The notes under the pieces: model-generated
Told to the model about the DNA's origin: nothing
Database searches by the model: none
Seen by the model: only the letters and a program-made list of their open reading frames with translations
From: Dactylonectria macrodidyma
Lineage: Eukaryota; Ascomycota; Sordariomycetes; Hypocreales; Nectriaceae
NCBI GenBank assembly: GCA_020744425.1
Contig: JAGMUV010000022.1
Location: forward strand, 744,001 to 808,000
Direction: 5' to 3'
Length of the DNA stretch: 64,000 nucleotides
Program-made: the position numbers and the translations under genes
Part shown: piece after piece, positions 20,533 to 31,632 of the stretch
Layout of the letters: each line of letters opens with the position of its first letter
Numbering within the stretch: the stretch's first letter is position 1

Positions 20533-22026
20533 ATGACGTCCCCCGTTCCTCCTCTTGACAAGGCGTTGCCTTCGCACTATGATCTATTCTATGGCGGTTC
20601 TTGGCATCGGCCCATGGACGAGATGGTCCGCGAGATCGTGAACCCGGGCACGGGTCAAGGCATTGCGCATGTCGGCCAGGCCACGGCGGTCGACGTTGAC
20701 GCCGCCGTTCAAGCTGCGCAGGCTGCGTTCACATCCTGGCGCAGGACCAGTGGCCGCGAGCGGGCAGGGCTGCTGCGCCAGGCGGCGGCGGTGCTACGCG
20801 AGCACGGGGCGGAGCTAGCGTTGCTGGATGCTCTGGATACCGGCAACCCGGTGGCCGAGACGATCAAGGACGCAGCGGCGGCGGCGGCCAGCCTTGACTA
20901 CTACGCGGGTCTGACGCCGATGCTGCGCGGCGAGACGCTGCCGGGCCCCGAGTCGGCCGACGAGTATCTGCACTACACGGTCCGGGAGCCTTGCGGCGTG
21001 GTGGCGCGCATCGTCGCGTCGAACCATCCGCTCATGTTCGCGGGTGCCAAGCTGGCCGCTCCGCTCGCAGCGGGAAACACGGTCATCGTCAAGCCGCCCG
21101 ACCAGGCACCGCTGGCGGCCTTGCGGCTGGCCGAGCTCCTCGGCGACATCTTTCCCCGGGGCGTCGTCAACTTCTTGCCGGGCGGGCCGGACTGCGGCCG
21201 CGCGCTGACGACCCATGCCGGCGTCGCCGTGGTGACGCTCATCGGCAGCGTGCCCACGGCCAAAGCCATCCAGCGCGCGGCGTCGCACACGCTGAAGCCC
21301 ACGCTGCTCGAGCTGGGCGGCAAGAATGCCCTGATCGGCTTCCCGGACGCCCATCTTGACACCCTGGTGGACGGCGTGGCACGCGGCATGAACTTCACCT
21401 GGGCCGGCCAGAGCTGCGGCTCGCTTTCGCGCGTCTTCCTGCACGAGAGCCTGCACGACGAGGTGCTGGCGCGCGTCGTCCAACTCGTCGCCCAGCGTTA
21501 CCGTCCCGGCGACCCGACCGACGCCGCCACGACAATGGGCGCCCTCATCGACCGCGCGGCGCAGGACCGCGTGCGAGATCACATCGCGTCTGCGCAGGCA
21601 GAGGGAGCCCAGCTGGTCTGCGGGGGAGCCGACCTGCCTGCCGGCCTGGACCCACGGCTCGCCGGTGGCTTCTTCGTTGCCCCAACCATCTTCGCCAACG
21701 TGCAGCCGCACATGCGCATCGCGCAAGACGAGATATTCGGCCCTGTCATGGCCGTGTTCCGCTGGCGCGACGAGGCAGATATGCTACGCACTGTCAACTC
21801 GACCGCGTACGGCTTGACCACGGCCATCTTCACCCGCGACTTGGTCACAACCCAGCGCGCCATCCGGGCCATTGACGCCGGTTTCGTCTGGGTGAACACG
21901 GTGGGCAAGCATTTCCAGAACGTGCCCTTTGGCGGCATGAAGGAATCGGGTCTGGGCAGGGAGGAGGGGCTGGAGGAACTGCTTGCGTTCACCGTCACCA
22001 AGAGTGTGAACATCAGTCTGGTGTGA
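20533..22026 (+). CDS. Aldehyde dehydrogenase, NAD(P)-dependent
   Basis: A 497-residue cytosolic enzyme oxidising an aldehyde to its acid with NAD(P)+; no introns. Motifs are in the right order: VASNHPLMFAGAKLAAP with the catalytic Asn, TLLELGGKNA with the general-base Glu, WAGQSCGSLSR with the nucleophile Cys, and EIFGPVMAV and NTVGKHFQNVPFGGMKESG near the C-terminus. Start chosen at the ATG 20533 (MTSPVPPLDKAL); the frame is open 45 nt further up but only with non-ATG codons. It has no targeting peptide. The gene is visibly much richer in G and C than its neighbours and alanine-rich. It resembles betaine/gamma-aminobutyraldehyde-type ALDHs, but the substrate is not determinable. The context suggests oxidation of an aromatic or sugar-derived aldehyde. 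Confidence 0.92.
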   Translation: MTSPVPPLDKALPSHYDLFYGGSWHRPMDEMVREIVNPGTGQGIAHVGQATAVDVDAAVQAAQAAFTSWRRTSGRERAGLLRQAAAVLREHGAELALLDALDTGNPVAETIKDAAAAAASLDYYAGLTPMLRGETLPGPESADEYLHYTVREPCGVVARIVASNHPLMFAGAKLAAPLAAGNTVIVKPPDQAPLAALRLAELLGDIFPRGVVNFLPGGPDCGRALTTHAGVAVVTLIGSVPTAKAIQRAASHTLKPTLLELGGKNALIGFPDAHLDTLVDGVARGMNFTWAGQSCGSLSRVFLHESLHDEVLARVVQLVAQRYRPGDPTDAATTMGALIDRAAQDRVRDHIASAQAEGAQLVCGGADLPAGLDPRLAGGFFVAPTIFANVQPHMRIAQDEIFGPVMAVFRWRDEADMLRTVNSTAYGLTTAIFTRDLVTTQRAIRAIDAGFVWVNTVGKHFQNVPFGGMKESGLGREEGLEELLAFTVTKSVNISLV

Positions 22027-22675
22027 TCGAGACAAGGACAGCCGCAAAAAGGCCGGGCCGGATGCCGAGAACCAGCCCGCAGGACTCGAAAGACAGGGGT
22101 GAAGGTGACGAACCAATGCTGATTCAAACTACGGGACGCTGGCAGAGTTATAGCACAGGTTTTCTGATAGTGCCTGATTCCTTTCCCTAAATTTATTACT
22201 CGCCAGAAAATGCTTCCAGCCGGAATTACTTAGGTACCTAGCGAAGATAGGCCCGGGTAGCAGTCTGTAAGCCTCCGGGCGTGTTGACTCACACAACCTC
22301 CAGGTGGCACAACACAGCATAAAGCCACGAAATCTATGTAAGAACAGAATTAAGGAATGTAGCGGTACTTAAACAATAGGCAGTTAGTGAATAGCGAACA
22401 GGGCGAGATAGATGTGTCCTCTCGCTAGAAAAAAGCGAATAGCCTTAATGAGACTAAGACCACATACTCTCATAAAGCAAAATAATCATCATTAATGCTT
22501 ACGAACTTTAATAATGACTTTCAAGTAACTAATCTTACTACGATTCTACAATCAAGTCGTACGGGTCTAAAGGCTGCGAAATGGGGCGAGAGCTGTGCGG
22601 CATGTAAACCTTCCTATGCTGGTCACCGCAGTGTGGAAAATACATACACTCCACCGAAAACTCGAAAGGTGCACC
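22027..22675. other. Intergenic stretch, no supported gene
   Basis: AT-rich convergent gap between the aldehyde dehydrogenase and the quercetinase-like gene. Nothing recognisable apart from probable 3' UTRs. Confidence 0.5.
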
Positions 22676-23809
22676 CTAATATTCAGCTGGGAACATCGGG
22701 CTGGTGGCCCATTCACCGCTCTGAATGAGCTGCTGATCGATTCCACGAGACCCTCCCGAAACATACAAGACCTTAGTGAACGACGCCTGGCTGTAGTAGG
22801 TAAACTTCGTCTCCTTCGGGATAAAGACAACATCGCCAGTTCCCAGATGGGCGCTGTCGTAGCCCTCAATGATCACTGTCAAACTGCCCTCGATGACCGA
22901 GAAGGCGCAGCCATTCGGCTGTTTGAAAGAGGGCACGCTGGATGGCGAGCGCCGAGGCAGTAGTCCGTTTATTGAAATGGTCGCCAGGCTGAAGGTGGTG
23001 TTGCCGGACGCCTCGGGTGTGACCAGCGGTTGTACTAGCTGCCAGAACCCTGTCAGGTCACGGTCGAGGTACTTGGGCCCGAAGCCGTTGGCCACGAAGT
23101 AGGCTGTGTCGCTATCGTTTGCGATGGGGTTGAAGCCCCGGTGCCAGGGTTGACAGGCTGGCGCGGCGCCGTTGATGAGGTCGCGCCGGGGGACGAAGTC
23201 GAGCTGGCTCCAAACATCGAAGCGCCTGAGGGAGTCGAGAAGCGTGTGGTTGGTGCCTGGGTTCCTAATCGGCGGCAGCGAGGGATCGTAGGGCACGGCG
23301 TTGGCCGCGTCCCACTTGTCGCCGATGTAGTAGAACATGTCCTCGAAACCACCCGGAACCACGGCGCCGAGCAACTCGGTATCCGGGTCGACCAGCCGGA
23401 GAGTGTGGTTAGTATAGGTCGGAGCGGCGCCAAAGTCCCCCTGGGTCAGGGAGCGCGCCTGTTGCTCGGTGTTCCCGCCGTGCTGGGTCCACAGCTCGAC
23501 GCGGCCTTTGATGTTGTAGAAGCTCTCGTAGTGCGTCTTGTGTATATGTGGAAGCACGACCAGGTCCTCGGAACCCGGCCCGTTGGTCCCCACAAGAGTG
23601 AACTCGTTGTCGGAGGCAGGGCCAGTGACGGGGAAGCGAAAGACAATATTGCCCGTCACGATCCCGTTGGCGGGAGCATAATGGCGGATCACGTATGGCC
23701 TCGGATGATGAGGCGGGTTCAACAACTCGAGGCTGGGGCCTGACCTGAGCGGAGTTTGCGCAGGGACAGTATAGAAGAAGACAAAAAGCTGGCGGATGAG
23801 CTCAAACAT
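22676..23809 (-). CDS. Quercetin 2,3-dioxygenase-like secreted bicupin
   Basis: 377 residues, single exon. Fungal quercetinases cleave the flavonol C-ring with O2, releasing a depside and CO. The first cupin has the metal-binding block PHIHKTHYESFYNIKGRVEL, with the expected two His and Glu, and the fourth ligand His in YTNHTLRLVD. The second cupin has GCAFSVIEGSLTVIIEG and GDVVFIPKETKFTYYS. The start at 23809 (MFELIRQLFVFFYTVPAQTP) gives a hydrophobic N-terminus ending in a signal-peptidase-like AQ site. Several N-glycosylation sequons (NHT, NDS, NTT) fit secretion. It diverges from the tannase gene with 410 bp between the starts, pointing to shared control of flavonoid and ester breakdown. 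The exact substrate is inferred from the family. Confidence 0.82.
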   Translation of the reverse strand: MFELIRQLFVFFYTVPAQTPLRSGPSLELLNPPHHPRPYVIRHYAPANGIVTGNIVFRFPVTGPASDNEFTLVGTNGPGSEDLVVLPHIHKTHYESFYNIKGRVELWTQHGGNTEQQARSLTQGDFGAAPTYTNHTLRLVDPDTELLGAVVPGGFEDMFYYIGDKWDAANAVPYDPSLPPIRNPGTNHTLLDSLRRFDVWSQLDFVPRRDLINGAAPACQPWHRGFNPIANDSDTAYFVANGFGPKYLDRDLTGFWQLVQPLVTPEASGNTTFSLATISINGLLPRRSPSSVPSFKQPNGCAFSVIEGSLTVIIEGYDSAHLGTGDVVFIPKETKFTYYSQASFTKVLYVSGGSRGIDQQLIQSGEWATSPMFPAEY

Positions 23810-24219
23810 TGCTGGTGACGACAAGGGGAAACACGTTTCGAGCGTGAAGTGGAAAGGTTCCAGGCGATTAAGGAAAAACAGACCGCATGCCCTTATACGA
23901 GCCAGTCTCTTCTCCTGTCCCACGCTGCCGACAGCTGCATAATAACGAATTAGCTCACGCCGCCGGGTTTGAACCAGGCACGGGTCATCGGATTTGTGAA
24001 GATGCATTCGGGTGTTGCGGGGGAGGGGCAGCTTCTCGGGTTTTCTGGGGCATCATGGTGCGGGGAGGTTCGGCTGAGGGCATCCGAGTAATCCCCTAGT
24101 CTAACATATCGTCCTGCTCGCGAGACTCGTAATGCTTCACTCAGAGGCTTGGTCCTTTTTTTTTTTTTTTTTTTTTTTTTTGAAGTTTCTGAAGGCACGA
24201 CTATTCGATCGCTCAAACC
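23810..24219. promoter_or_regulatory. Divergent promoter region, quercetinase-like and tannase genes
   Basis: 410 bp between divergent starts. It contains several CGG/CCG triplets (for example CGCCGGG near 23959 and TCATCGG near 23987), as expected for zinc-cluster regulation, and a 26-nt T run near the tannase start. No defined operator is certain. Confidence 0.4.
24156..24181 (+). repeat. Poly(T) tract of 26 nt
   Basis: An uninterrupted T run ends 38 bp before the tannase ATG. Such poly(dA:dT) tracts exclude nucleosomes in fungal promoters. It could also be the reverse-strand A tail of a small retroposed sequence, though no source is visible. Confidence 0.8.
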
Positions 24220-26154
24220 ATGATTCTGCCCTCACTGCCTGAGCTCCAAAAGGTGGTAGCCACGGTCGCCTTTTCTATGCCATGCAACCCTCATTTTGCC
24301 CGCGACCTTCTACCCAGCCATGCAAGCCTAGTCTCAGCGCAAGTCTTGGATGATAACTCGACCTTTGTTGTCCCCCCCTCAGATCTGGGCTTCCCCAAAT
24401 CACCATCGGGTTTGCCCGCTCTCTGTGCACTTCAAATCAAAGTCGCGGCAGACCACAACTCCAGTTACGACCTTGGACTGTTCTTGCCCAACCATTGGAA
24501 TGGCCGATTCCTGTATGTGTACTACTGGTCGCCGCCACGTTATCTCGAAGTAGACGGCTAATATTTCCACAGCGCAGTTGGCAACGGAGGGTTTGCTGGC
24601 GGCATCAACTGGCAGGATATGGTACAGCCACCTCCTAGCACATTCTCGAGTCCACCGAGGTTTTCATCGCATTAACCAAGCAAGATAGGGCGCCGGCGTA
24701 CAGTACGGCTTCGCGACCATGTCCACCGATACGGGCCATCTCTCCGCGCCGCACGATGGATCATGGGCGGCGAACGATCCAGAGGCGGTGGCCAACTGGG
24801 GCTACAAGTCGATGCAGGGCTCGACCCAGGTGGCCAAGCAGGTCATACAACGATACTATGCACGTGACGTCGCCTATAGCTATTACAGCGGATGCTCGAC
24901 CGGCGGCCGGCAGGGGCTCAAGGAGGCTCAAGAGTATCCTGACGAGTTCGACGGCGTCCTTGTCGGTGCCCCTGCCTGGTGGACCACGCACCTCCAACCA
25001 TGGAGTGTCAGGATCGCCCTCCATAACTTGCCAACCACTGCTTCGTATCACATTCCTCCGGAGCTGTATCCGATCATTGGAGCCGAGGTCTTGAAACAAT
25101 GTGATCCTCAAGACGGCGTTGTGGATAACATCATTTCCTTCCCCGCGGGCTGCGAATTTCAGCCCGCGGCACTCTTGTGTAACTCTGGCTCTCCTACAGG
25201 GTCGTGCCTCACGGCTGAGCAGCTCCCAACGCTGTATAAAATTTACAATGACTGGGTTGAAACTAATCAAACATTCATCTTTCCACACTTGCTCCTCGGG
25301 AGTGAGGCACAGTGGGCACAGTATTCCTTAGCGGACGAACCTAGTGGACTAGGAATAGGTCAGGACCATCCTCTTTCCTCTGAGATCCTGTTATAACTGA
25401 CTCCGGATAATATGGCCAGATTACATGAAATACATGGTCGGCCTGGGATCTAGCTGGCAATGGCAGGACTTCACTTCCAACCTCATTGCTGTTTCAGAGC
25501 AGGTGGACCCCGGCAATGCGACAGCGGATAACTTCGACCTCTCTCCGTTCTTCCGGCGTCATGGGAAGCTGCTTCATTATCATGGCCTTGCGGACGGGGG
25601 AATTGCACCCGGCCTCAGCCAGTATTTCTACAACCGGGTGCTAGAGACGCTCAAGCCGTATGGAGTAGAGCTGAGCGAATCATACAGGCTGTTCTACGTA
25701 CCGGGAATGCAGTGAGTAGTCCCTTGCGCCATGATCTCCGTCTCCCTCCCGGGGTTACTTAGTATCCCTCGTTTGTTAGAACATGCCGCCAGCTGCGTTA
25801 AATACTCATCCTCTTCATAGGCACTGTTTTAAAACGCCGGAAAATATGAAGGCGCCGTGGTACTTTGCCGGGGCAGGCCAAGCCGGAGCCTTGGCGCCTG
25901 GCCTAACAGCCCACTCTGTGCCCAAATTCGAGAACGCCCAGCACGATGTCATGTTGGCTTTGATGGGGTGGGCTGAAAATGGGACAGCTCCCACGCAGAT
26001 TATCGCCACCAAGTGGGAGAATGACGACCCAGATGCGCCTATTATTAGGCAGCGGCCGCTCTGTATGTATCCGCAGCGGGCGAAGTTGCGAGAAAGGCTG
26101 GGGCTCAACATGGACCCGAGTGCGGCTAGCAGTTGGGTTTGCGAAGACCCTTAG
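24220..26154 (+). CDS. Tannase/feruloyl esterase family, five exons
   Basis: Hydrolyses ester bonds of gallate or hydroxycinnamate conjugates. Exons: 24220-24512, 24573-24621, 24689-25358, 25420-25711, 25821-26154, giving 545 residues. Introns are 60, 67, 61 and 109 nt, and the joints restore family blocks: RFL/AVGNGGFAGGINWQDM, then GAGVQYGFATMSTDTGH. The nucleophile is in YYSGCSTGGRQGLKEA, the acid in HGLADGGIAPG, and the histidine in VPGMQHCF. This keeps the CS-D-HC arrangement in which neighbouring cysteines pair. The N-terminus from 24220 lacks a clear signal peptide, although the family is usually secreted, so an upstream start or exon may have been missed. It is divergently paired with the quercetinase-like gene. 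Confidence 0.85.
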
Positions 26155-26621
26155 ACTGGATGGACTCCCCGGGTTTTACTTGGAGGAATTCATACGGGTT
26201 TCATTCTTTGGTCAGAAATGTTTAGTAATTTGCCTTATAAATTTTTCAGAAGTTATTAAACAGACGTTAGTTGGTATCAGTGGATTAATGTACTATTCCA
26301 ATAGTGTGTTCATGGCTGAAACAAAAGTTCAAGAGATGGACGTGGCTCAGTGTAATATGAAATTTCCAAGTCTTAGATGAATTGCTAACATATAACCAAC
26401 TAGGACTAGTCTATCCCAAACTGACGAGTCCAGTGTAAAACCCAGTAGTTATACATCCGTGCCGTGTCAAGGTGCGTTGTCCAGCCCACATCAGCTGCGA
26501 GGAATGTCTAAAGGTCCTAATCCATACAGGACAAACAGATCCATAGGAGCTCCCAGCCCGCTACTCGTCGACTAAATAATGATAATGGCGGGCTAGGACT
26601 GGAACAGGGATGTGATCTTGC

Positions 26622-28034
26622 TTAGACGAAAGTCTCCCCTTTCCCGAAGAAGATTCTCGCCACCGTAAAGAAACACCCGCCAAGCACCGTGACACAGCCG
26701 CTGAAGACGATACCCTCAGTATATCTGCCATACGCACTGATAAGTGCTCCCGTAATCGGAGCTCCAGTCAGCCCTGCAATTGCAATGATTGACGAGCCCA
26801 TGCCAATATACGTTCCGATCTGATATTATTCATTAGCGCACACTCTTTGAAAGACTAAGGCTAAGTACAAACCTGACTTGGATGAGGCGCAGTATGCCCC
26901 ATTGTCGATACCATCAACCCATTTATTGTGCCAGAGGTGGCGCCATAGAGCACTGCAAATACAGCCAGCCTTTGCTCTGAGATAGCCCTCAGCCAACAGA
27001 AGAGTAGAATTGCATTGAGCGTTGCAGCCAATATCATCACGTTAAAAGGGCCGAGATGTAAAGTCAGTGCTCCTGAGAATAGACGTCCAACAAGCGATCC
27101 TCCATTGAGGAACGCAAAGATATAAGTGGACAGCGTTCCTAACATATTATGTCTCAATGCGTACTCTGCGAGATAAAAGTAGGGCGTCAGAACACCCAAC
27201 CACATGAGAAACAGCCCGACAATTTGAAATGCATACGCCGGGTTTTTAAAGGCCGAAAAGAGAATGAAGGGACCGCCTCGGTGCTTGAAACTAGGATTGG
27301 AGCCTAGGAACGCCACACCTACGATCACAGCGACCATGAGGGCAATGACGCGCTGCGTCCAAGCAAAGCCCAGCGAAGAGTTGCTCAGCATCTTTGTGAG
27401 GATGATGGGGTAGACGATGCCGCCGAGGGGCGAGCCCATGGATGCCAATGACATGAACAGCGCTCGCTTTTTATGAAAGAAGTGCCCAAGAACCGCCATG
27501 ACGGGAGCCAGCAGCATGCCGCTAGAAGCACCCTGGAGAAAGCCCTGGCAGAGGAGGAATTGGTAATATTCCCGGCAGAAGCTCGTGCCTGCGATGGCAA
27601 GGACTAAAGAGACAGCAGACGGCCAAATCACGACCTGTGCTGTGCGTCAACAAGATTGTACCAATGAGTGGAAAGAACTCACCAACCTGAAGGCCATACC
27701 GATCAGCAAGAGGGCCGCTCACTACCATTGCCGAAAGCTGCGCCCACATCTGGATCGACCCTATCCAGGCAATCTCTGAAAGGGAGCAATCCCGCAACAT
27801 GGTTTGCAAGTAATATGTCTCGTACACGCCGAAGGAGGTGATGTAGCCAAAGGTGACGAATTGCACACTGAAGGCGCTCAGCACGGCAAGCCAGCCACGG
27901 AGACCTCCTTCGGGGAATAACACGGGAGGCTCTGTCGAAGTCGTGGCATAGGACGTGGGCGTAGTTGTTTCCCCTCCCAGGAGAGGGTCAGCTTCGGAGG
28001 GCTGCGATGTGTTAGCTCTGTCATAGTGGGCCAT
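26622..28034 (-). CDS. MFS transporter, monocarboxylate-transporter (MCT/MCH) type
   Basis: Plasma-membrane carrier with 12 predicted helices. Exon 1 starts at the ATG 28034 (MAHYDRANTSQPSEADPLLG) and runs to about 27677, with FPEGGLRGWLAVLSAFSVQF, FGVYETYYLQ and GPLADRYGLQ, all typical of the fungal MCT family. A short intron follows at about 27634-27676; its exact borders are uncertain, with two in-frame choices. Exon 2 runs to 26873 (CREYYQFLLCQGFLQGASSG). Intron 26872-26820 leads to exon 3, 26819-26622 (GTYIGMGSSIIAIAGLTGAP). Substrates in the family are monocarboxylates, riboflavin and related organic acids; in this cluster an aromatic acid released by the esterase would make sense, which is inference. 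It is divergent from the FAD oxidoreductase gene. Confidence 0.85.
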
Positions 28035-28468
28035 TTGCGTTTTCGTTCGCTTCAAAGCGGTTAGTTAGAGAAAGAATAAAGTTGTAGTAACCGTACTGGA
28101 GAGACCTGAAATGAAATGGACGAGCGGCATTAGTGTATTCACTGAGACTGGCGGGTTCATCCAACCGGTGTTTCCGAAGTTGCGGGCACCCGACGTCAGT
28201 TCCCGAAGACCTGAGTCCGACGCCCTCTCCAAGCCGTAGTACCCACTCGTCCTTCGGGAAGTGACAAACCTTACCATCAAGCGCTAATCGGAACACTACA
28301 ACTCCGAATTTCCTGCTGAGTATTGTCATCTTGGTGCTTGAGAAAGCGTTATTCCGTTATAAGAGCAACCGTGAGCGCAGATCGCAATGGCGCGTCTGAG
28401 CTTACCCACACCGAATCCTGGCCTTTATCCCGCAGATCACCAGACCACACACCTTTTCCCTTCCTACA
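28035..28468. promoter_or_regulatory. Divergent promoter region, MFS transporter and BBE oxidoreductase
   Basis: 434 bp between divergent starts. An everted CCG-N6-CGG pair lies at 28174-28185 and more CCG triplets follow (28200s-28260s), which could be zinc-cluster factor sites. This is suggestive only. Confidence 0.4.
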
Positions 28469-30044
28469 ATGACCGATTCCATTTCCTATGGCCTCCCTGA
28501 TGGTTTTCCCATTCTGTGGCGAGACACGGCGGACCCGGCCGAGTTCCAGGCCGCACGGGATCGCGTATGGAACGCCAAGCGCACGTCTCGATCTCCTCGG
28601 GCCATCGTGAAACCCAAGACCGTGGACGACATAGTAGCATCTGTCAAGCTTGCTGAGAGACTCGGTATCAGAGTTTCCATCCGATCGGGCGGTCACAGCT
28701 GGGCCCTTTGGAGCGTCCGCGAGGATGCTGTCTTAATCGATCTGGTTGATTTCAAGCACCTCGAATACGAGGAGACCACCAGGATTGTCCACGCTTCCCC
28801 AAGCACCACGAGCATCGAGCTAGCTTTATTCTTGGAGTCAAAAAAGAGGTTCACGCCTTCAGGTCACTGCTCCGGAGTTGGACTGGGTGGATTTGTGCTC
28901 CAGGGTGGGATGGGGTCAACGCCCGGGTAAGAATCACCCCTAATGGAAAATCAATTTGTCTTGCTGATGCTCTAAGTAGTCTTATGGCTATACCTGCGAG
29001 TACCTCGTCGGCCTCGATGTAGTCACGGCTGATGGGGAGGTCAAGTACTGCGACGAGTTCGAGAACTCGGACCTGTTCTGGGCCGCTCGGGGTGCTGGCC
29101 CAGGTAATATTGACGAAAGTCTGGTTCTTGAAGGTGGTTCTGATTGATTTCATAGGTTTCCCTGCTATCGTTACGAGATTCTTCTTTAAGACTCGACCAC
29201 TTGCCAAGGTTTACAAACGAAACGCGTACATATGGCCAATTGACAAGTACGAAGTGGTGATGAGGTGGCTAGTCAGCGTAAGATAAATTTTCCCTTCTAC
29301 CACCACCCTTCAACCCCCCCCAGAAGCTAATAGCTTGTTGCTCAGCTCACTCCCACTTTGAGTGATGATATTGAAGTCGGCGTTACCACCCTTGTTCCGC
29401 GCGGTCGCGATGAACGTATCATCATAGTCAACAGCACCGTCTTCGCAGAATCCGAGGCCGACGCGCTTTCAAAGCTGCAGCCTCTGATCAAAACGCATCC
29501 CTCGGGAACAGTGATGGCTGAGGATTGCGTTGACACCAGTTTTGCGCAGGAATATAAAGAAGCAGAGAAGGCGGTCTGGGTGGAGGGTTTCCGCTATATC
29601 GCTGACACTGTTTGGCTGAATCAGAGTGCCGACATAGTAGAGGTCTGCAAGAAAGCCTTTGCCGAGCTTCCATCCAAAGACGGCGTGGCCTTCTGGGAGC
29701 CGATGAATCCTGTGAGCAGACGACCTCTGCAAGACATGGCGCTAAGCCTGCAGACGGACTATTACATCGCCCTCTACGCGATTTACGAGCATGCCGAGGA
29801 TGATGAGCGAAATGGAAATTGGATGCAAGAGCACATGGCGGAACTCGAAGTGCACTCCGTTGGGACCTACTTTGGAGACCATGATATCGCAGCCCGCCCA
29901 ACCAAGTACTGGTCTAATGAGGCGGGAGAAAGGCTGATGGCTATACGAAAGACGAGGGACCCGAAAGGCAGGATCTGCGGTTATTTAGATGCGGCAGATG
30001 AGTCCGGAGTTGGAGGTTTAGCGAATGAACTAAAGCGGCTGTAG
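28469..30044 (+). CDS. BBE-type FAD-linked oxidoreductase (four exons, apparent one-base frame break)
   Basis: Berberine-bridge-type FAD enzyme that oxidises alcohols, sugars or phenolics. Exon 1 (28469-28926) has the FAD-anchoring histidine in RVSIRSGGHSWALWS and SGHCSGVGLGGFVLQGGMG. Introns are 28927-28979, 29104-29155 and 29278-29345. Later exons give YTCEYLVGLDVVTADG, LFWAARGAGPGFPAIVTRF and the BBE C-terminus VGTYFGDHDIAARPTKYW. The end of exon 1 is one base out of frame with exon 2: the family reads GGMGWN-like before the intron, while here the frame goes to STPG and a stop in the intron. The break lies at the GGGG run near 28912. There is no signal peptide on the ATG chosen. Either a sequencing slip in the G run or a disabling mutation would explain it. 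Confidence 0.75.
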
Positions 30045-31632
30045 AAAATATGCGATAGATAGCGCTGACTGAAGCCTGCAAGGTCACCTAAGCATTCTGG
30101 ACAATTAGGAGCACTGGACACACTGTCTGCTCAACACGCCGCAGTGGTACGAAACTCATTCAATGAAGCTATCAAGCATGTCTCTGATCTATCTGGCCAT
30201 GTTTCAAGGTGTGAAGGAAGGAACACTTTCTCAGTGCCGACGTTCCTTGTGTAGTCTGAGTCTAGTGGACTGATTGCTCTAATGCTTAGTGTTGGTTGCT
30301 GAGGCAGCAGGTATACAAACTACATACACTTCTGTCAATGATGCACACATACTCTCGGAAGGTCTCCAGTGTGAAATTTCACGAGCGATAAAGAAGTGCT
30401 CGGAAGAGCTCACAGATGTCCGCTAAGAAAGAACTCCCACGCCATACACGGAGACGAACCTCGGGCCGCCCGGCATTGCAGTCGTGGGTATTCGGAGTTG
30501 CCAAAGATGCACTTGACAGTGTCTGGTCCAGACAATATCTCGTTGGTGATTGGCAGTGATTTTGCGGCTGTCTCACACAAGGCCCGCGTCTCTCAGCAAC
30601 TGCAATGAGCGGCCCACGCCGTTCTGTGGACAAATCCGAGCCCCAGACATCCTTATTAGCGTGGCACTTGAATGAATTGATGTTTGTGTATTGTGTGTAG
30701 TCCTATCCCGATCAGATGCCACGTACATGACCTAATCTGACAGTTACAAACTCCTAGAGATACGTTGGGTGTCAACCTACCCCCGTCAACTGGACATGGC
30801 CGGAGGATTCAAGCTTGACAGAAAATGTATCAAATCTTATGCATCATCACTTATGTATCCTTCATATCGAAGAAACGATCGTAGTGCCACCCCAGCCTTG
30901 TTACGGAGGAACCTAGTGAAAAAGTCCATGCGTTTCAGATATGACGCGGCCAAACAAGCATACTTTTGGAGGGTAAGATTAGCCGCGCGGCGACATAATG
31001 CTAGCTTTCATCCCAGTTCGTTTATCACAGCTCCGCACCCAGTTCTCTCACTTAGCTGTCTGCTAATTGAATCTTATAATGCGAATATCCTCCAAAAGAT
31101 GGAACTAACAAGGATCAAACTGACAAGCCCTGTTACAAGTAAGTCTAGAATTAGCTTAAGGCAACCTATATTCGCGCACTGCGCGCGCTTACTTACTAAT
31201 GCCATTGTATTATTACGTTGACCTAATGAAAGAGCGGCAGTCCTATACCGCCTTGTCTTAATCGAGTATAGTAAGGGGATTATTACTAAGATAGAATTAG
31301 GATCTTCGCTAGCATTTAGTGGTCCGAGTCTTGGCGTAAACCCGTACTTCCATCACATCGTCCCTAAACCGCTTACAAATTAGGTCACGGCATTTCCGGC
31401 GGGGTCATTAGTAACTCAAAGGCAGTAAAACAAGTCTGTGACGATTCAAGGGTATAGTCAATATCATTATAGATCTATTTTATTGTAATAACGGTGAAGG
31501 TATTACTTTGCTTGCCAAGCAAATGAGAAGAATAAGAGTCGAAGCAATCGCCGCAATGTCAACCACTTCATGTCTCACATGTCTCGTTATCTTATGACAC
31601 ACTTTCTTCTATACCCCAGCGACACGTAAAGT
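30045..31632. other. Intergenic stretch, no supported gene
   Basis: 1.6 kb with no recognisable gene. The frame 30769-31221 (150 codons) shows no domain and begins with a non-ATG codon. The right part (31200-31560) is AT-rich and presumably carries the amidohydrolase promoter. Confidence 0.5.

Noticed and set aside
20815..21726. 303-codon minus-strand frame within the aldehyde dehydrogenase
   Set aside because: A GC-rich antisense shadow of a clear ALDH gene; the product has no recognisable domain.
23141..23743. 200-codon plus-strand frame opposite the quercetinase-like gene
   Set aside because: Antisense shadow of a conserved bicupin coding sequence.
23955..23975. Possible tRNA T-arm (GGTTTGAACC)
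   Set aside because: No acceptor stem, D-arm or anticodon arm at the proper spacing.
30769..31221. 150-codon frame between the BBE and amidohydrolase genes
   Set aside because: Non-ATG start at its 5' end, no domain, basic low-information composition.
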